Assembly: GCA_018894105.1 (NCBI GenBank)
Contig: CM032117.1
Location: 1,267,501-1,331,500 of the forward strand
Length of the DNA stretch: 64,000 nt
Direction: 5' to 3'
Source: Jacaranda mimosifolia
Taxonomy: Eukaryota > Streptophyta > Magnoliopsida > Lamiales > Bignoniaceae
Shown: in pieces, positions 13,201 through 25,955 of the stretch
Layout of the letters: every line of letters begins with the position of its first letter
Numbering within the stretch: position 1 is the stretch's first letter
Program-made: the position numbers and the translations under genes
The notes under the pieces: model-generated
What the model saw: the letters and a program-made list of their open reading frames with translations, nothing else
Database searches by the model: none
What the model was told of the DNA's origin: nothing

Positions 13201-14390
13201 TCTTACTTAGAGTCGCTGCCATGCTCAACAAATGCCATTAAATAAGTTCATTTCTTTGAACAGGTTGATCGTTTCAGTGGCTTGGGTTGCACATATAGTG
13301 ATATATCTGCTGATTGACCCTCCCCTTTCTCCATTTCTTAACGAGGTTTTCATCAAATTGGATGATATTTGGGGTAACCGGAAAACTTCTATTTGTGGTT
13401 TGTTTGTTTAACATCTGATGATGCATTTGTTTGAAGGGATATTGGGTTCTTCTACTTTTAGGTCTATTGGGAACTGTAGCATTTGCATTCTTCTGCTTCT
13501 ATCTTCTACTTGCTGTGATTGCCGGGGCAATGATGCTTGGCCTAAAATTGGTGTTTATTACGATCCATCCTATGAAGTATGTATCTTCTTGTGTTTTGTA
13601 TTCCCTTTTAATTGTCTGTGGCATTTGATGGTCGCTACCTGATATTTGATCTTTGTTTACAGATGGGGAGCTACACTTATGAACTCATTTCTTTTTAATG
13701 TGGGTCTTATTCTTCTTTGCTCAATAAGGTAATTTAGTTGAGGATAGTATGTAGGCACTTTCTATGATCTTGTTCATAAAATTAATGAGTACTGTTACAA
13801 TTGTGATGTATCAAGTTTAGTGATGATTGTTCACGAAGTTAATCAAAACTAGTATAATGCTCTCTGTTCCAGTCTTTAGTATGTAATTTGATGAGTACTC
13901 CTTTTTAATATTCACACCTTGTGGTTTTTAGGAACTTCTCATACTGTTGAACTTCTGAAGTGATTACTTTCATTCTGATGATGCAGTGTGATTCAGTTCT
14001 GCGCCACTGCATTTGGATACTATGCCCAAGCTACTGCAGCTCAAGAAATATTTGGTCATACGTTGCAATCTCTGCGGGGAATCAAATATTTATACAAGTA
14101 TGTTAACATTCACACTATTCTTCTTAGTCGATAGATTTCTGAAACCTAAATTGTGTGGTGTTGGAAATGCTTTTGCTCTTGCAGGTATAATGTGTTTCAA
14201 ATTGCATTCATTGTTCTAGCTGGGCTCACATTTGTATATTATGCAGCTTTTGTAAGTTCTCTTAACCTCTGATTTCATGGTATTTTTATTTTGTCTGTGC
14301 ATGAAGCTCAAGCTTTAAGCTGTTATATGGCGTAACTTTCAGGGATGGAGAAGGAAAAAGCCTAGCGGGAGATTCCAACTTTCTACATGA
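10227..14390 (+). CDS. LMBR1-like (LIMR family) integral membrane protein
   Basis: Fourteen exons join in phase: 10227-10576, 10687-10772, 11577-11692, 11777-11887, 12056-12154, 12278-12400, 12952-13014, 13127-13191, 13264-13373, 13462-13576, 13663-13728, 13987-14097, 14185-14251 and 14343-14390. The product is 509 residues, the length I recall for Arabidopsis At5g01460, which it resembles from MGDFNLALVIVA through YYEGDQDK to the GRFQLST C-terminus. The family consists of multi-pass proteins related to the LMBR1/lipocalin-receptor and LMBD1 group. The sequence shows about nine hydrophobic segments and a central soluble, basic, charged stretch (KKARELKKTADALHQEER). The plant function is unknown. 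The start is fixed by the conserved MGDFNLA. Intron 6 carries a CT-rich simple repeat. No defect is visible. Confidence 0.95.
12428..12460 (+). repeat. CT microsatellite in LMBR1 intron 6
   Basis: A run of CT dinucleotides interrupted by CCCTCC lies just downstream of the exon 6 donor. It is non-coding and probably length-polymorphic. Confidence 0.8.
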
Positions 14391-15217
14391 AATGTTACTC
14401 TGAACATATTCAACACTTGAATCTGCTGCGTGCTACTACATTATCATTTATGTAGTGTTTTTACTCTCGGATACATTTGGCTCAGTTTTGTCTTAATTTC
14501 ATTGCCTGGAGAAAAGACTAACGTCATTTAAGAGGCTATTGTACTGCGGCAGTGGAATTTGCTTGACCATTCTGTTAGGTATTGCTGTTGGTTGTGGTGG
14601 CCGTGCCGGTGTTGCTGCTGCTTTTTCACTTGTTTTCCGACTGTGTATGTATCAATTTGATTGTGCTGTAAAAGCGTTTTTGTTTTTGCATACTTACAGC
14701 GTGTGAAACATTGGTTTAGCATTATAGAATTACCCTTGATGTAACATATGACAAATGAGAGCAAAAAATTTGGTCCAGTGTTGTTGTAGCTATGTTTTGA
14801 TCAATTCTGACTCAGTAGTTATATTTCTTACAGTTGCATATAAAAGAAGCTTCAACTCCAGAATTTTTTCAGCTTAACATACCAGTGGCATATCGATCAA
14901 ACCTAGGTACCATGATAATCTTACCATCTCATAAATGAACACATGATTTGCGCCCAACCTACATCCTAAGAAATAATATAAGATGCATTTGAGGGTTCAA
15001 AGATAGGAATTATGTGAATAATTATATCTTGTAACTGATAAGACTTAGCTTCTCATCTGAAAATGGATAGTAATTTCAAGTAGAAATCCCCTGCCAACTT
15101 GCCAGGTCCAGGTATATAAAATGGAAAATAAGCAGAACAATAGGATAACCTGGGCAAATGAATGACGCGAACCAGAATGATATATTGCCCATTCAATCCT
15201 TCTCCTCTACATGGGCA
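14391..15217. other. Convergent intergenic region between LMBR1 and GDSL copy A
   Basis: The LMBR1 gene (+) and the first GDSL esterase (-) converge here, so the stretch should hold both 3' UTRs. No exon, RNA gene or transposon boundary is visible. Confidence 0.4.
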
Positions 15218-17271
15218 CTAAATATTGAGCCATTCCTTCTGCCAAATGCAAATATGACTGGTCACATTTAGGGTGGTTTTACCATCAGGACCAACAACAT
15301 AATATGGCGAATCCTCTGGAAATTCAGATGGCATTGTCAACCAGTATAGGCTTGGTTCCCAGTCAACATTCTTGAGGACCTTCAGTATCTCCTTCACTAC
15401 AATTTTGCACCCTTCGGCCGACAAATGTATCCCGTCTCTACACAGACAGTCCCCATAAGCAAATAATATGATAAGTTTAGAAAATCAATGGGTAAAAGTG
15501 TTATGGTCACTACCTAAAGGCTTAAATTTTTGGAGTAGGAAGAAAATGATGCATCTAAAATAGGATATGTTGGCCTATAGAAAGTTCACTTACATAAAGC
15601 AAGTATTGGCCCAGTCATCTCTTTGCCGAATTGCAGTCCAAAGATTGATGGCCTCAACATCCATTTCTTTGCACAACTCTACTAAAGCTTCAGAATATAT
15701 ACGGCAGCCTTCATTTGTCCGGGCTTGATCATCAAGTCCGTTCCTGGTTTTCAGGAAGAATAAGAGGCTTGTTTAATGAGATGATAGAATTTGATCAACA
15801 TTATTCAAGCAACGCAATTTAAGTATGACTTACCCAAATATTTCACGAATCCTCACTTCATTCACAGGAGGAGAACTAAGACAAATGATCCGTGTTGTGT
15901 CTGAAAGAGACTGTAATTGATGAAAAAAGCAGTCAGGACAAATACTTTTTAAGCATGAAAAGTAAGAATGAAGTGTGTCTTATTAATACACATGCATTAG
16001 CTGCAGTTTGTGATCAGTTGCTAGGCAAAGTCACACGGAACAAACCTTAATATGATCAATAATCTTTCTCATGTTTTCGACAAATTCAGGAAGAGGCACA
16101 TGAGCACCGAGGCCACTTGGATGAGGTTTCGTTGCATCATTACCACCAAAATATACTATAACCAGAGAAGGTTGAACAGCAGCTTCCTGAACTCAAACCA
16201 TAAATGAGAATCAATAGAGATAATTAGGGTGCAGTCATAATTATACATGAAGTCCACATAAAGAAAAACCATTTTGTTGCTGAAAAATGAATGAATGATT
16301 CATGCTACAGATTAATTATACCTTTGGAAAAACCTGATCCAACACTTGAAGAGCCATCCTTGTGTTCCAACCAGAGTATCCTCGTAATACAACATCCGCC
16401 TTCAACAATTATTCAGAAGTAAATAATCATTTAAAGTGGAAGCATGAGTTTAATAAACCTACAGCTGTCTTCTCATATCTCTACACAATATCATGTGCTT
16501 GGAGTAATAGTATGTAGTATGTGCCACTAAAATCAGGTAGAAGCAAAAATCCAGGATGAAAAATTATCATCTTGTTTTATTTGAAAATGCAATTACATAA
16601 ATAGTCAGAAAGAATTTCTCTATGGGGATCTTCATGAAATCCCAGCAACCAAGAATATAAACAATGAAGACCTTCCATTAACATAAACCAGAATCATCAT
16701 CAAATGGCAATTTGAATCTTTAAGCCCCAAAAATGGAAATCAGGATCCCTTGAAACCACAAAAGTTAAAACAACTCCAGCAAACGTATCTCTCAAAGATC
16801 TTTCCTTTTTCCTTATGGTAGAATATACAAGACCCCAAACTATAATCTACTTATCTAAGGTTCAACATAACCAAGTCCTCACTTGAATTGCACAACATCC
16901 AACACAGACATTAATACCACAAAGAATTTATTACAGATCCCAAATCTGATCCTATGATTGAACCCCACAAGCAAACTAGCGAAAGCATTTCTAATTCTTG
17001 ACTTCAGCATCAACCCACATATGTCATGATTCAGAAGTCACCAGGAAAAGCCCAGAGCCAGAAATACGATCCCAAATCTTTGCAAACTAGGAAAGCAACA
17101 AGAACAACATGAAATAGAACTACACCAAATGAATCTCAAAGAGAAGCAGAGAAATGGTACCTTGCGGGCGTAAAGGTCTGCGAGAACAGCACCCCAGCCT
17201 CCAACATTATAGCTCATCTGAACTATGGATGACCCGAATAGCACGAACTGCGGGCGACCCGGACCCACCAT
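15218..17271 (-). CDS. GDSL/SGNH esterase, CPRD49/IAH1 type (array copy A)
   Basis: Six exons on the minus strand, in transcript order: 17271-17161, 16399-16322, 16186-16046, 15910-15834, 15743-15594 and 15437-15218, giving 258 residues. The fold motifs of this serine esterase family are present: FGSSIVQ (nucleophile Ser15; the family reads GSS where classical GDSL enzymes read GDS), the Gly of LRGYSGWN, GGND with Asn79, and DGIH with Asp187 and His190. Relatives include yeast isoamyl acetate hydrolase Iah1 and plant CPRD49; natural plant substrates are poorly defined. There is no obvious signal peptide. It is the most diverged member of a four-gene tandem array, and its C-terminus differs from copies B and C. 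It looks intact. Confidence 0.92.
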
Positions 17272-18630
17272 TTTCTTTCGCAATCTTCTTCTTCTACAAT
17301 TGGGTTTTGTATGTGCTTTTAAAGCAGTTGAAGCCCGAAGTTGAATGAACAGTTGGCTTTGGTTCTGCTATATTGGGGAGGTAGGTGGAGGAAAATTGTT
17401 TTTCTTATTCTGATTCTTTTTCTTTTGGGAGCATTTAAATTACAATTATTATTTCTTTTGGCATGTTCAATCATGAAAATCTACTCGCTGTAAAAGTTGG
17501 ACCACGTTCGATTGCGTTGAATTCATCGTTCTATCTCCATCCTTATGAATACGCCTCCACTATTCTATGCCTAAGACATTCACTATTTAGTTAGCCAATG
17601 ATTGAACCTCAACCTCTGGACCTCATCAATTCCCTGATTGGATGGATAAAACAAGTTAATCTTGAATCAAGTTCAATGTTTGGAGGCTGATTAGTTAAAT
17701 TTATTTAAAATATTTTTATAAATTTTAATATCTTATCAAATATTTTTGAAAATTTTAAATTTAATGATGATAATTTTGTAATTAATATGATTAAAATTAA
17801 AAGAATTTATTAAAATTTTAAAATTAAGTTTATTTTTTTATTTTTTTAAAAAGTGCTTCTCCTAATATCTTATTTTAAAATATTTTAAGTTTCTTTTTAA
17901 ACAAAATTACCAAATATTTTTTAACATCTTATGAACTCTTAAACTTTTATAAGATGTTTTGAGAAGTTTACAAACTCATATAAACATCCTCTTGGTCCTA
18001 TCTACAAACGCCATTGGCTTGTCTGCGTGTGCTTTTTGAAAATATTTTTTAACTGGTGAACACATTAAAAAAAATTCACATTTCTTTAACGCATTATAAA
18101 AAATGAATAATATTATATTCAAAATACCCTCATGAAATATATTCTATTCATTATCTATACAGCATATATATACATCAACCATTACAAATATATATATATA
18201 CACACATAAAAAAAATATTATATAAGATTCAATTTCACCTAGTTACCCATTTATTAATCATTCCACCTTTCATTGTTCTAAATAAATTTGAATTCCTTTA
18301 ATTCATCAAATAGTTGGGCAGGTGGAAAGTTCAGCCACCTTCTCTTGAAACTGAAGTTAGGTGGAATAATGCAAGTTTATAGTGGATTTTCTGGGATACT
18401 TCCACTGTCCCAATTGGGATATAGGTGAGCTACCAATAGGTTATATATATAATTAGCTCAGTAATTCTGTAAAAAATTTCATCCTCTTGGCCCTTGAGCT
18501 CCACCACAACTTTCTTACTTTATTTGCAGCCTTTCAGGTTCATAATACAGGCTCTTTACGAGAGAATTAATCAAAGATTAAAGCATAAAATAACAAGAGC
18601 AGCCATAATAACTTATATTCAATTTCTGCA
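17272..18630. other. Intergenic region between GDSL copies A and B
   Basis: It holds the copy A promoter side, a MITE-like element at about 17687-17997, AT-rich DNA, and near 18305-18430 a block that reappears at about 22040-22145 behind copy C, so it belongs to the B/C duplication unit. Confidence 0.5.
17687..17997. mobile_element. MITE-like element, AACATCTTATAA family, copy 1
   Basis: AT-rich element whose interior and ends (GTTAAATTTATTTAAAA, and AACATCTTAT repeated in both orientations) match the segment at about 54199-54565. The right end reads AAACATCCTCTTGG, the complement of the left end of the second copy (CAAGAGGATGTTT). No protein and no clear target duplication; limits are approximate. 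Confidence 0.45.
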
Positions 18631-20547
18631 TCATTTGAGTTCAGGAGGGCCGGGGATTGGAGCTGAAGACTTTAAGGTCAAAGCCTCACGTTCTTTGTCA
18701 TCCATCCACTCGAATTTCCATTGAGGAACAATGCGGGAGAGGTTGATGGTAGTTTTGCCATCAGGACCAACTGGATAATACGACGAATCTTCTGAAAATT
18801 CTGCCGGCATTGACATCCAATACAAGCTTGGTTCCCATTCTGCCTCTCTGAGTACCTTCAGTATCTCCTTCACCACTACTTTGCTCCCTCCAGGGAGCAA
18901 ATGGATCCCATCCCTGTGTGAAGCAATGAATCAAAACACGTCTCAAAATAGCCTCAAAACATTATTAGTAGAAGTTAGAAAGAATCATGAGAAGATAAGG
19001 AAAAGAAAAATCGATTGGTTAATATCATGGTTGGGTTGGTACTTGGTAGCACATAAAGCATGCATGGACTTACATTAAGTAAGCTGCTGCCCAATCATCT
19101 CTATGCTGGAAAGCTTTCCAGAGATTGATGACTTTGATATCCAATTGTTTGCATAATTCTTCCAATGCATCAGAATAAATACGGCAGGCCTCATTTGTGC
19201 GTTCTTGATTATCAAACGAATTGCTGTTTTCGGAACATGTAGAGGGTTAGAGAGAGCCAGCAACACAAAACTTTTTTAATTTACTGATGAATAAAACTCT
19301 GTTAAGTTAACATCACCCATAATACTGGCGAACCATTGCCTCATCCACAGGAGGACACGTGAGAAAAATCAACCTCGTCTTCTCAGAAAGGCTCTACGTA
19401 CAGATGTTGCAACTTAGTTATCAGAACAAGGTGACAAATAGCTAGTTCGTTTCATTGAATAAAGTTTGATAGATCCATTTTCAAGTTTTATCTCTTGTTT
19501 GCTTCACATTTTTATGGTCTATAATACATTTGTGGCCCGACATGGTATCATGGGCCAGGTTGATCTATAGATCAAACCATCTCGACTTGATTCATTTTCC
19601 ATCCTTTCATATTTGATATGATAAAGAATGAAAATATCATTCTTACCCTTATAAAAATCATATCCTCAACGCTTTCTGCCAAATTTTGAAAATTTACTTT
19701 TTTAGAAATTATGGCATTTTGGACATTACAAAGTGTAATCACATTGAGTAATCTTTCCAACTAAACATTAGATAATATAATAATAAGCAAACAACAGATT
19801 ACATGATTTTGGATGCTATTTTTATCTTATGTATCACTAGCATATTAATCCCCCCTAATCCTATATGCCCAAGCAAACAAGCCTTAAAGAGAATACTGCT
19901 AGTATTGGCTTATACCCTGATATGAAGAGCAATCTTTTTCATGTTTTCAACGTATTCAGGAAGAGGAACATGAGGGCCAAGGCCACTCGGATGAGGCCGC
20001 ATTGCATCGTTACCACCAAAATATACTATAACCAGAGATGGATGAACAGCAGCATCCTGGAATATAATCAATCGAAAACAATCAAGAAAAAATGTTGTTG
20101 TCTTATAGATGAAGTAGTGTCCGAAAAGTTCATGGTTTTGAACACAGATAGCTCGATATGTTTGATTAACTGATGAAAGATAAAATATCGAATAAAATAA
20201 AAGATTCAAACTGTATTTTTACCTTTGGAAAAATCTTATATAAGACTTCAAGAGCATTCCTCGAATTCCACCCAAGATATCCTCGTAATACTATGTCTGC
20301 CTATGGATGAGATCGAAAAAAGTCAATCTTTTTATCTGGAATATTAAATCTTTAATTTCTTACATAATATTGATAGCTTAAAAGTTCAAAATTAAGAGTA
20401 TGATAGAGAGTACACATACGTAGTAGTAATTTTAATTGTTACCTTTCTGTCGTAGAGGTCGGAGAGAACAGCTCCCCAGCCTCCATCATCTTTGAGGGAC
20501 ATCTGCACTATGGACGACCCGAATAACACAAACTCGGGTCGACCCAT
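18631..20547 (-). CDS. GDSL/SGNH esterase, CPRD49/IAH1 type (array copy B)
   Basis: Six exons: 20547-20443, 20300-20223, 20056-19916, 19393-19317, 19223-19074 and 18913-18631, giving 277 residues. Exons 2-5 have exactly the lengths of copy A (78, 141, 77 and 150 bases). Catalytic residues are Ser13 (FGSSIVQ), Asn77 (GGND), Asp185 and His188 (DGIH). The N-terminus reads MGRPEF, three residues shorter than the MAGPGRPEF of copy C. The C-terminus has an extra tail (KSSAPIPGPPELK) after the segment shared with C. It is the closest relative of copy C, with homology running into both flanks, so the two arose by a recent duplication. All splice sites and the frame are intact. The substrate is unknown. 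Confidence 0.92.
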
Positions 20548-20944
20548 ATTTCTTTCTGCTCTCAGTCTCACTCACTGTGTGCACTATGTGGGTTTTTAAT
20601 ATTAAGTGGTACGAGGATTAGCACCCATGATTCTTGAACTACAGGTACATATGAAGAATGGGACTTTTTGACTGGTGGGTATGGCCAAGGAGAAAGACTT
20701 GTCGGATTTCACAAGTCACTATCTCAGATCTATACTGCGTTTATGTTATTTCATTTAAACTTTGTCTTCCACCATCCTATCTCACACCACAAGTTCAAGG
20801 GTTGTCTATCTGAATAATTGGCAAGTTAATTTTCTATTTGTGATGTTTCTGTCTTGTTTTAACTGAAATTTCAAGATATGTAAAAGCAATCAATACACAC
20901 ATAAAGACAGATTTATGTGTCAATCAGCTCCCATGATTCACGTG

Positions 20945-21235
20945 TAGGAGTGCGAGTCGAGCCGAGTCGAGTTTCGAAGAAATTAAGCTCGAGTTTGGTT
21001 CGATTCAATAAAGCTCAAATTATTGACTTGTAAATAACAATGAGCTCGAATTCAAAATAAAGTAGTATTAATATAATATATATATTTATATATAAAGTAA
21101 AGAATAATATTTAATTATATACCAGTTGCGAGCCTTGAAGTTAGATATAAATAGTTTGAAATCAACTTGAAATAGTGACGAGTTCGACCTCTGTTCTTAA
21201 GACTCGCAAGACAGCTCAACTCATTTGTAATTTTA
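20945..21235. mobile_element. hAT-like insertion upstream of GDSL copy B
   Basis: The sequence left of the insertion ends TTCACGTG (20937-20944) and the sequence to its right starts TTCACATG (21236-21243), an 8 bp duplication with one mismatch. The matching DNA upstream of copy C (24600-24640) runs without a break from ATTCACGTG into TTTGATCAAATTGAATC, giving a natural empty site. The insert begins TAGGAGTGCGAGTCGAG. Its end motifs GAGTCGAGC and GAGTTGAGC are weakly inverted. It has no coding capacity. Confidence 0.65.
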
Positions 21236-21264
21236 TTCACATGTGTTTGATCAAATTGAATCTT

Positions 21265-22342
21265 AACCCAACAATAGGCCAGTCGATGGACGGTCAGTGG
21301 ATAGGGTGAAATCTTATCCATGCTCATACTCTAAAATACATAAATGACGAAATCTAATATTTTACATTACTCTAAAATACCACCGAGTGGTTCTAGCATC
21401 TTGAATATAATCTTTTAGTATTTTGATTAATTTTTCCATAATAAAAAGTATTTTTGGTATATGGTAACAGAAAATAATAGTTAAATTTAAATTCAGTGAT
21501 TAAAAAAATGGATTTAATCGGACGGTCTGACTGATTGGCACCATGAACCGCTTTATTGTTCAATTCGATCTTGAGTAAAAACCAACAACTGCAAAAAAAA
21601 CCACCAATTTTGGGGGAAAAGAAAAATCATTTGAATCAAAGGTTGAACTGCTTAAATCATCAAACTGCTCAAAAAAATTTCAAGTCAAACCGCACCAGAC
21701 TGGCTTATTTCTTATTTCTTCTTTTTCCCTTCTATCCATGCAGCAATTAAAAATTTATTTGGTTTTCTGCTTAAAGTCCAAACTACAAAGAACAAAATAA
21801 AATCTATAAAATCTAAATACCAAAATACTTAGATAAAAGTCCCAAAATTGAAGTCTCAAAGTTGTGACTTATAAATTTGAACAATATAATTTCAACTCTT
21901 TAGATTTTATGTTTATTTTGAATAATTATTCTTTATATTTTGCTTCACACTTACAAATGTAATCATAATATCACGATTCAATTATAATTCGACCAACGAT
22001 TGCACCAATAAATCATGAACCAGTCTAGTCTGGTTTATTAATCGAATAGTTGGGTTTGGCGGAAAATTGAGCCATCTTCTGTTGAAATCGGAATTAGGTG
22101 GAACACATTTACTGTGATATTCCAGCATCCCCATTGGAGTTTAGGTCTCAGCAATTCTGTAAAAACCGGCATCCTCATGATAAAGCTCAAACCATTGTCC
22201 CTTGAGCTCCATAGAAAATTTTCTTACTTTATTTGCTGCTTTTCAGCTTCGTAGTACGGGTTCTTTACAAGAAAATTAATCAAAGTTTAGAGCATAAAAT
22301 GACATAGAGTTGCCAATATCCAATTTTCTGCATCATTCGAGT
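21265..22342. other. Intergenic region between GDSL copies B and C
   Basis: AT-rich DNA without a recognisable gene. From about 22040 it contains the downstream part of the B/C duplication unit, including GAATTAGGTGGAA, which matches GAAGTTAGGTGGAA behind copy B. Confidence 0.45.
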
Positions 22343-23901
22343 TTAGAAGTGGATTGGAGCTGAAGACTTTAAGGTCAAAGCCTCACGTTCTTTGTCATCC
22401 ATCCACTCGAATTTCCATTGAGGAACAATGCGGGAGAGGTTGATGGTAGTTTTGCCATCAGGACCAACTGGATAATACAGCGAATCTTCTGAAAATTCTG
22501 CTGGCACTGACATCCAATACAAGCTTGGTTCCCATTCTGCCTGTCTGAGTACATTCAATATCTCCTTCGCCACTAGTTTGCTCCCTCCAGAGGACAAATG
22601 GATCCCGTCTCTGTATGACGAAGCAATGAATCAGAGTATGTCTGAAAAACAGCCTTAAAACATGAAACTGTATCAATAGAAGTTATTTCATAGTATTAGC
22701 CATGGACTTACGTTGTCCAACCCTCTATATGCTGGAATGCTTTCCAGAGATTAATGACTTTGATGTCCAATTCTTTGCATAAGTCTACCAAAGCATCAGA
22801 ATATACACGGCAGGCCTCATTTGTGCGTTCTTGTTTATCAAATGAATTGCTGTTTCAGAACATGGAGAGGGTTAGAGAGAGCCAGCAACACCACTTTTTA
22901 CTGATGAATAGAACTCTGTTAAGTTAACTTCACCCATAACATTGGCGAATCAGTGCCTCATCCACAGGAGGACATGTAAGAAAAATCAACCTCGTCTTCT
23001 CAGAAAGGCTCTACGTACAGATGTTGCAAATTAGTTATCAGAACGATTGCAACTTTCCAGAAAATAAGGTGATAAATAGTATTAGAGAATACTACTAGTA
23101 TTGGCTTGTACCCTGATATGAAGAGCAATCTTTTTCATGTTTTCTACGTATTCAGGAAGAGGAACATGAGCGCCTAGGCCGCTCGGGTGAGGCTGCATTG
23201 AATCATTACCACCAAAATATACTATAACCAGAGAAGGCTGAACAGCAGCATTCTGGAACCAATCCAAAAATCAAGAAAGTGTTGTCTAAGTAGTAATGTC
23301 CGAAGAAGTGTTAGTTTCAGAAATGGATAGTTCAATCAATACGTTTGATCAGCAAATAAAATATGCAATGAAATAGGATTCAAACTAACTGATTAATATA
23401 CCTTTGGGAAAATCTTATATAAGACTTCAAGAGCATTCCTCGAATTCCACCCACCATATCCTCGTAGTATTATGTCCGCCTATGGAAAAGATCGAAAAAG
23501 TCAATCTTTTATCTGGGATAAATCTTTATTACATAAAACTGTTGAAAATCTGATGTCCCATCAAGTATTGAACAAAGGGCTGCAATAAAACCCTTCATCA
23601 TTATCATCACAGAAGTCCAAATATTTTTCTCAATTAGACCACAAGGCGATAAAGTGCAAGTCAGCCAAGTTCTTGGGAAGTAAACGCATTTGTCTATCAT
23701 CACAAATTAAGAGCAGAAAGTTAACATGAAATATTGGCAGCTTAAAGGTTCAAAAGAGTATAATAGGAAGTAATAATAGTATTTTACCTTCCTGTCGTAG
23801 AGGTCGGCCAAAATAGCTCCCCAGCCTCCATCACTTTTCAGGGACATCTGCACTATGGATGACCCGAATAACACAAACTCGGGTCGACCAGGGCCCGCCA
23901 T
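22343..23901 (-). CDS. GDSL/SGNH esterase, CPRD49/IAH1 type (array copy C)
   Basis: Six exons: 23901-23788, 23479-23402, 23252-23112, 23010-22934, 22849-22712 and 22610-22343, giving 271 residues. It starts MAGPGRPEFVLFGSSIVQ, with nucleophile Ser15, Asn80 in GGND, and Asp184/His187 in DGIH. Exon 5 is 138 bases instead of the 150 found in A, B and D: after the Trp of the conserved W-A motif, four codons are missing just before the splice donor. The frame is kept, but the segment that leads to the catalytic Asp-His is shortened. The rest is nearly identical to copy B, apart from a shorter C-terminal tail. Whether it is active cannot be told from sequence. Confidence 0.88.
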
Positions 23902-24077
23902 GCTTCTTTCTGCTCACTCTCACTGTGTGTACTATGTGGGTTTTCGATATCAGATCATACGAGGATTAGCTCCCATGATTCTTGGACCGGTAAGTTTGAA
24001 GAATGGGATTTGTTGATTGGTAGGTGCCGATTCTGTTTCTACAACTCGCTGTCTCATTTTTATACTTCGTTATCTTA

Positions 24078-24401
24078 GACCCTGTTTGGATTTATTTTCA
24101 AATCCCATTTTCACAAATTCTACTATTTCGAAAATAAAACACATCAATTTTTACACATTTTCACCCACTATTATTTTTATTTCCATTTTCAAAACATATT
24201 CCTCAATAATTTATATATATTATATTTCTATTCCATTATTTCTATGTTTCTCCACCTACAACCTATTAAAACCAACATAATCATTATATTTCTAAATATT
24301 TCATCCAAATCCATTTTCATTTTCACATCACATCACATAACTAATTTCCACCAATTTAGAAATGCGGGAAACTGAAAATGAAAATAAATCCAAACGGGGG
24401 C
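24078..24401. mobile_element. hAT-type MITE upstream of GDSL copy C
   Basis: The 324 bp element has inverted ends GACCCTGTTTGGATTTATTT and, reversed at the right, GCCCCCGTTTGGATTTATTT. It is flanked on both sides by the perfect 8 bp duplication TTATCTTA (24070-24077 and 24402-24409), the hallmark of hAT transposition. It has no coding sequence. The corresponding DNA upstream of copy B lacks it. Confidence 0.85.
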
Positions 24402-24649
24402 TTATCTTATTATATTATAGGAGCATTATTTTTTCTAAACAATTTTAGCTTCCATCATCATCTCACACCACAGGTTCAGAGCTTGTCTCTGTCCCATTTA
24501 GCCTGAGGTCATGCAGCAGGTAATTTTCCATTGATGATGTTTTTGGCTTGTTTTTCCCTTTTTAAATAAAATAAAAAGTGGCCACAAAAGATAACACGAG
24601 CAGCTGCCATGATTCACGTGTTTGATCAAATTGAATCCTGCCCAACATT

Positions 24650-25955
24650 CCAACAGTAATAAGTGACTGAGTACCAAAGTTCCTAGTTCTCTTGCTGAAA
24701 ATTCTGAACATGAAAGAAAAAAGGTGAAAATCATTTAATTCTGTAAGGACATTGAGTTATAATTGACAATCTCCCAAAAATATCTTGAGGTTTGAACTAG
24801 TGGTCATCTAATATGAAAACCAAGAGGCTCCAGGTTGTAAAAATATCTCTAATGCCATAGAATTTAGCTCATGAAATGGAATTATTTAATACATTGCTGG
24901 ATTCCAAACAAATCAACCATATAATTATATGGGATACAAGAATTTCAGGTGGGATCGGAACTAAAGAACATAAGGCTGTGATTGTTCGTGAGATTTTGCC
25001 TCAAGTTTCATGTTTTAAAGATTTTGGGATTCTTTTAGTGTTTTAGAGATACGAAAATGGAAGTTGAGATTGTAATTGGTTGTGGGATAAAATGTTGTGA
25101 TGTGATGTGTTGATGTGATATGAAGTTGTGATTGATTGTAATGTCGTTTTTTAGATGTGTTTGAGAGATTTATTTGAGATAATTTGATGTTTTATGAATT
25201 ATAAGTCTTTTTTTTTTAGAATATATTTAAAAAATTGTAAATTTTTTATAAATTTAAGAAATAGAATTTTATTTTTAAAAATTTTTAAAATATGATATCC
25301 ATTAATTTGGTAATTTCAAAGTATTTCTAGCACAAATTACTTTCTTTGTTAAATTAATTTCCACAATACTTTTGATCAATCCTATTTGTTGAAAATTTAT
25401 TAATTTTTTAACAATTAAGAAAGAAAATCAAAAATTTGCATATTGTTCAAAATTGATTCGTGAAATTTGTTATTTATTTTATATCTTACTTTGCTAATTT
25501 AAAAATAAATTGATTAGTGATTTTGAAAATCATTTTTCCCAATAAATTTATTGGTATAAGTTATTTTTTTCACATCAATTTTTATATGCCAAAATCTCCA
25601 CATATTTTTAATTAATCGGACAAGGTGAAACTTTATTTTTTTTTAGATAACTTTGAAACTATACTGAAAAATTGCATATCATCCAAATTTAATATATAAA
25701 ATTTGTTTTTTTTTATATTATACTTTATTATTTAAAAAATATTTAAAATTTTGAAATTCCTTTGTGAACAAAAAAATTGGTAGAATTTAATAATTTTATT
25801 TTTAAATTAAATTAAATATGCCAAATTTCTTTCTCATCACATAGCCTAATTATATACTTTTTCATCATTATAAGATATTTATATAAAATCATAACTATTG
25901 AACAAATATAAACTAATTACTATAAAGTATAAACCCATCAAAGTATATCTCTCAT
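24650..25955. other. AT-rich intergenic DNA upstream of the B/C duplication
   Basis: No gene or firm element boundary is visible. The composition is very AT-rich, with homopolymer runs, and may include decayed transposon sequence. Confidence 0.4.

Noticed and set aside
12937..13231. Minus-strand ORF across LMBR1 exons 7-8
   Set aside because: Shadow of introns and exons of the sense gene.
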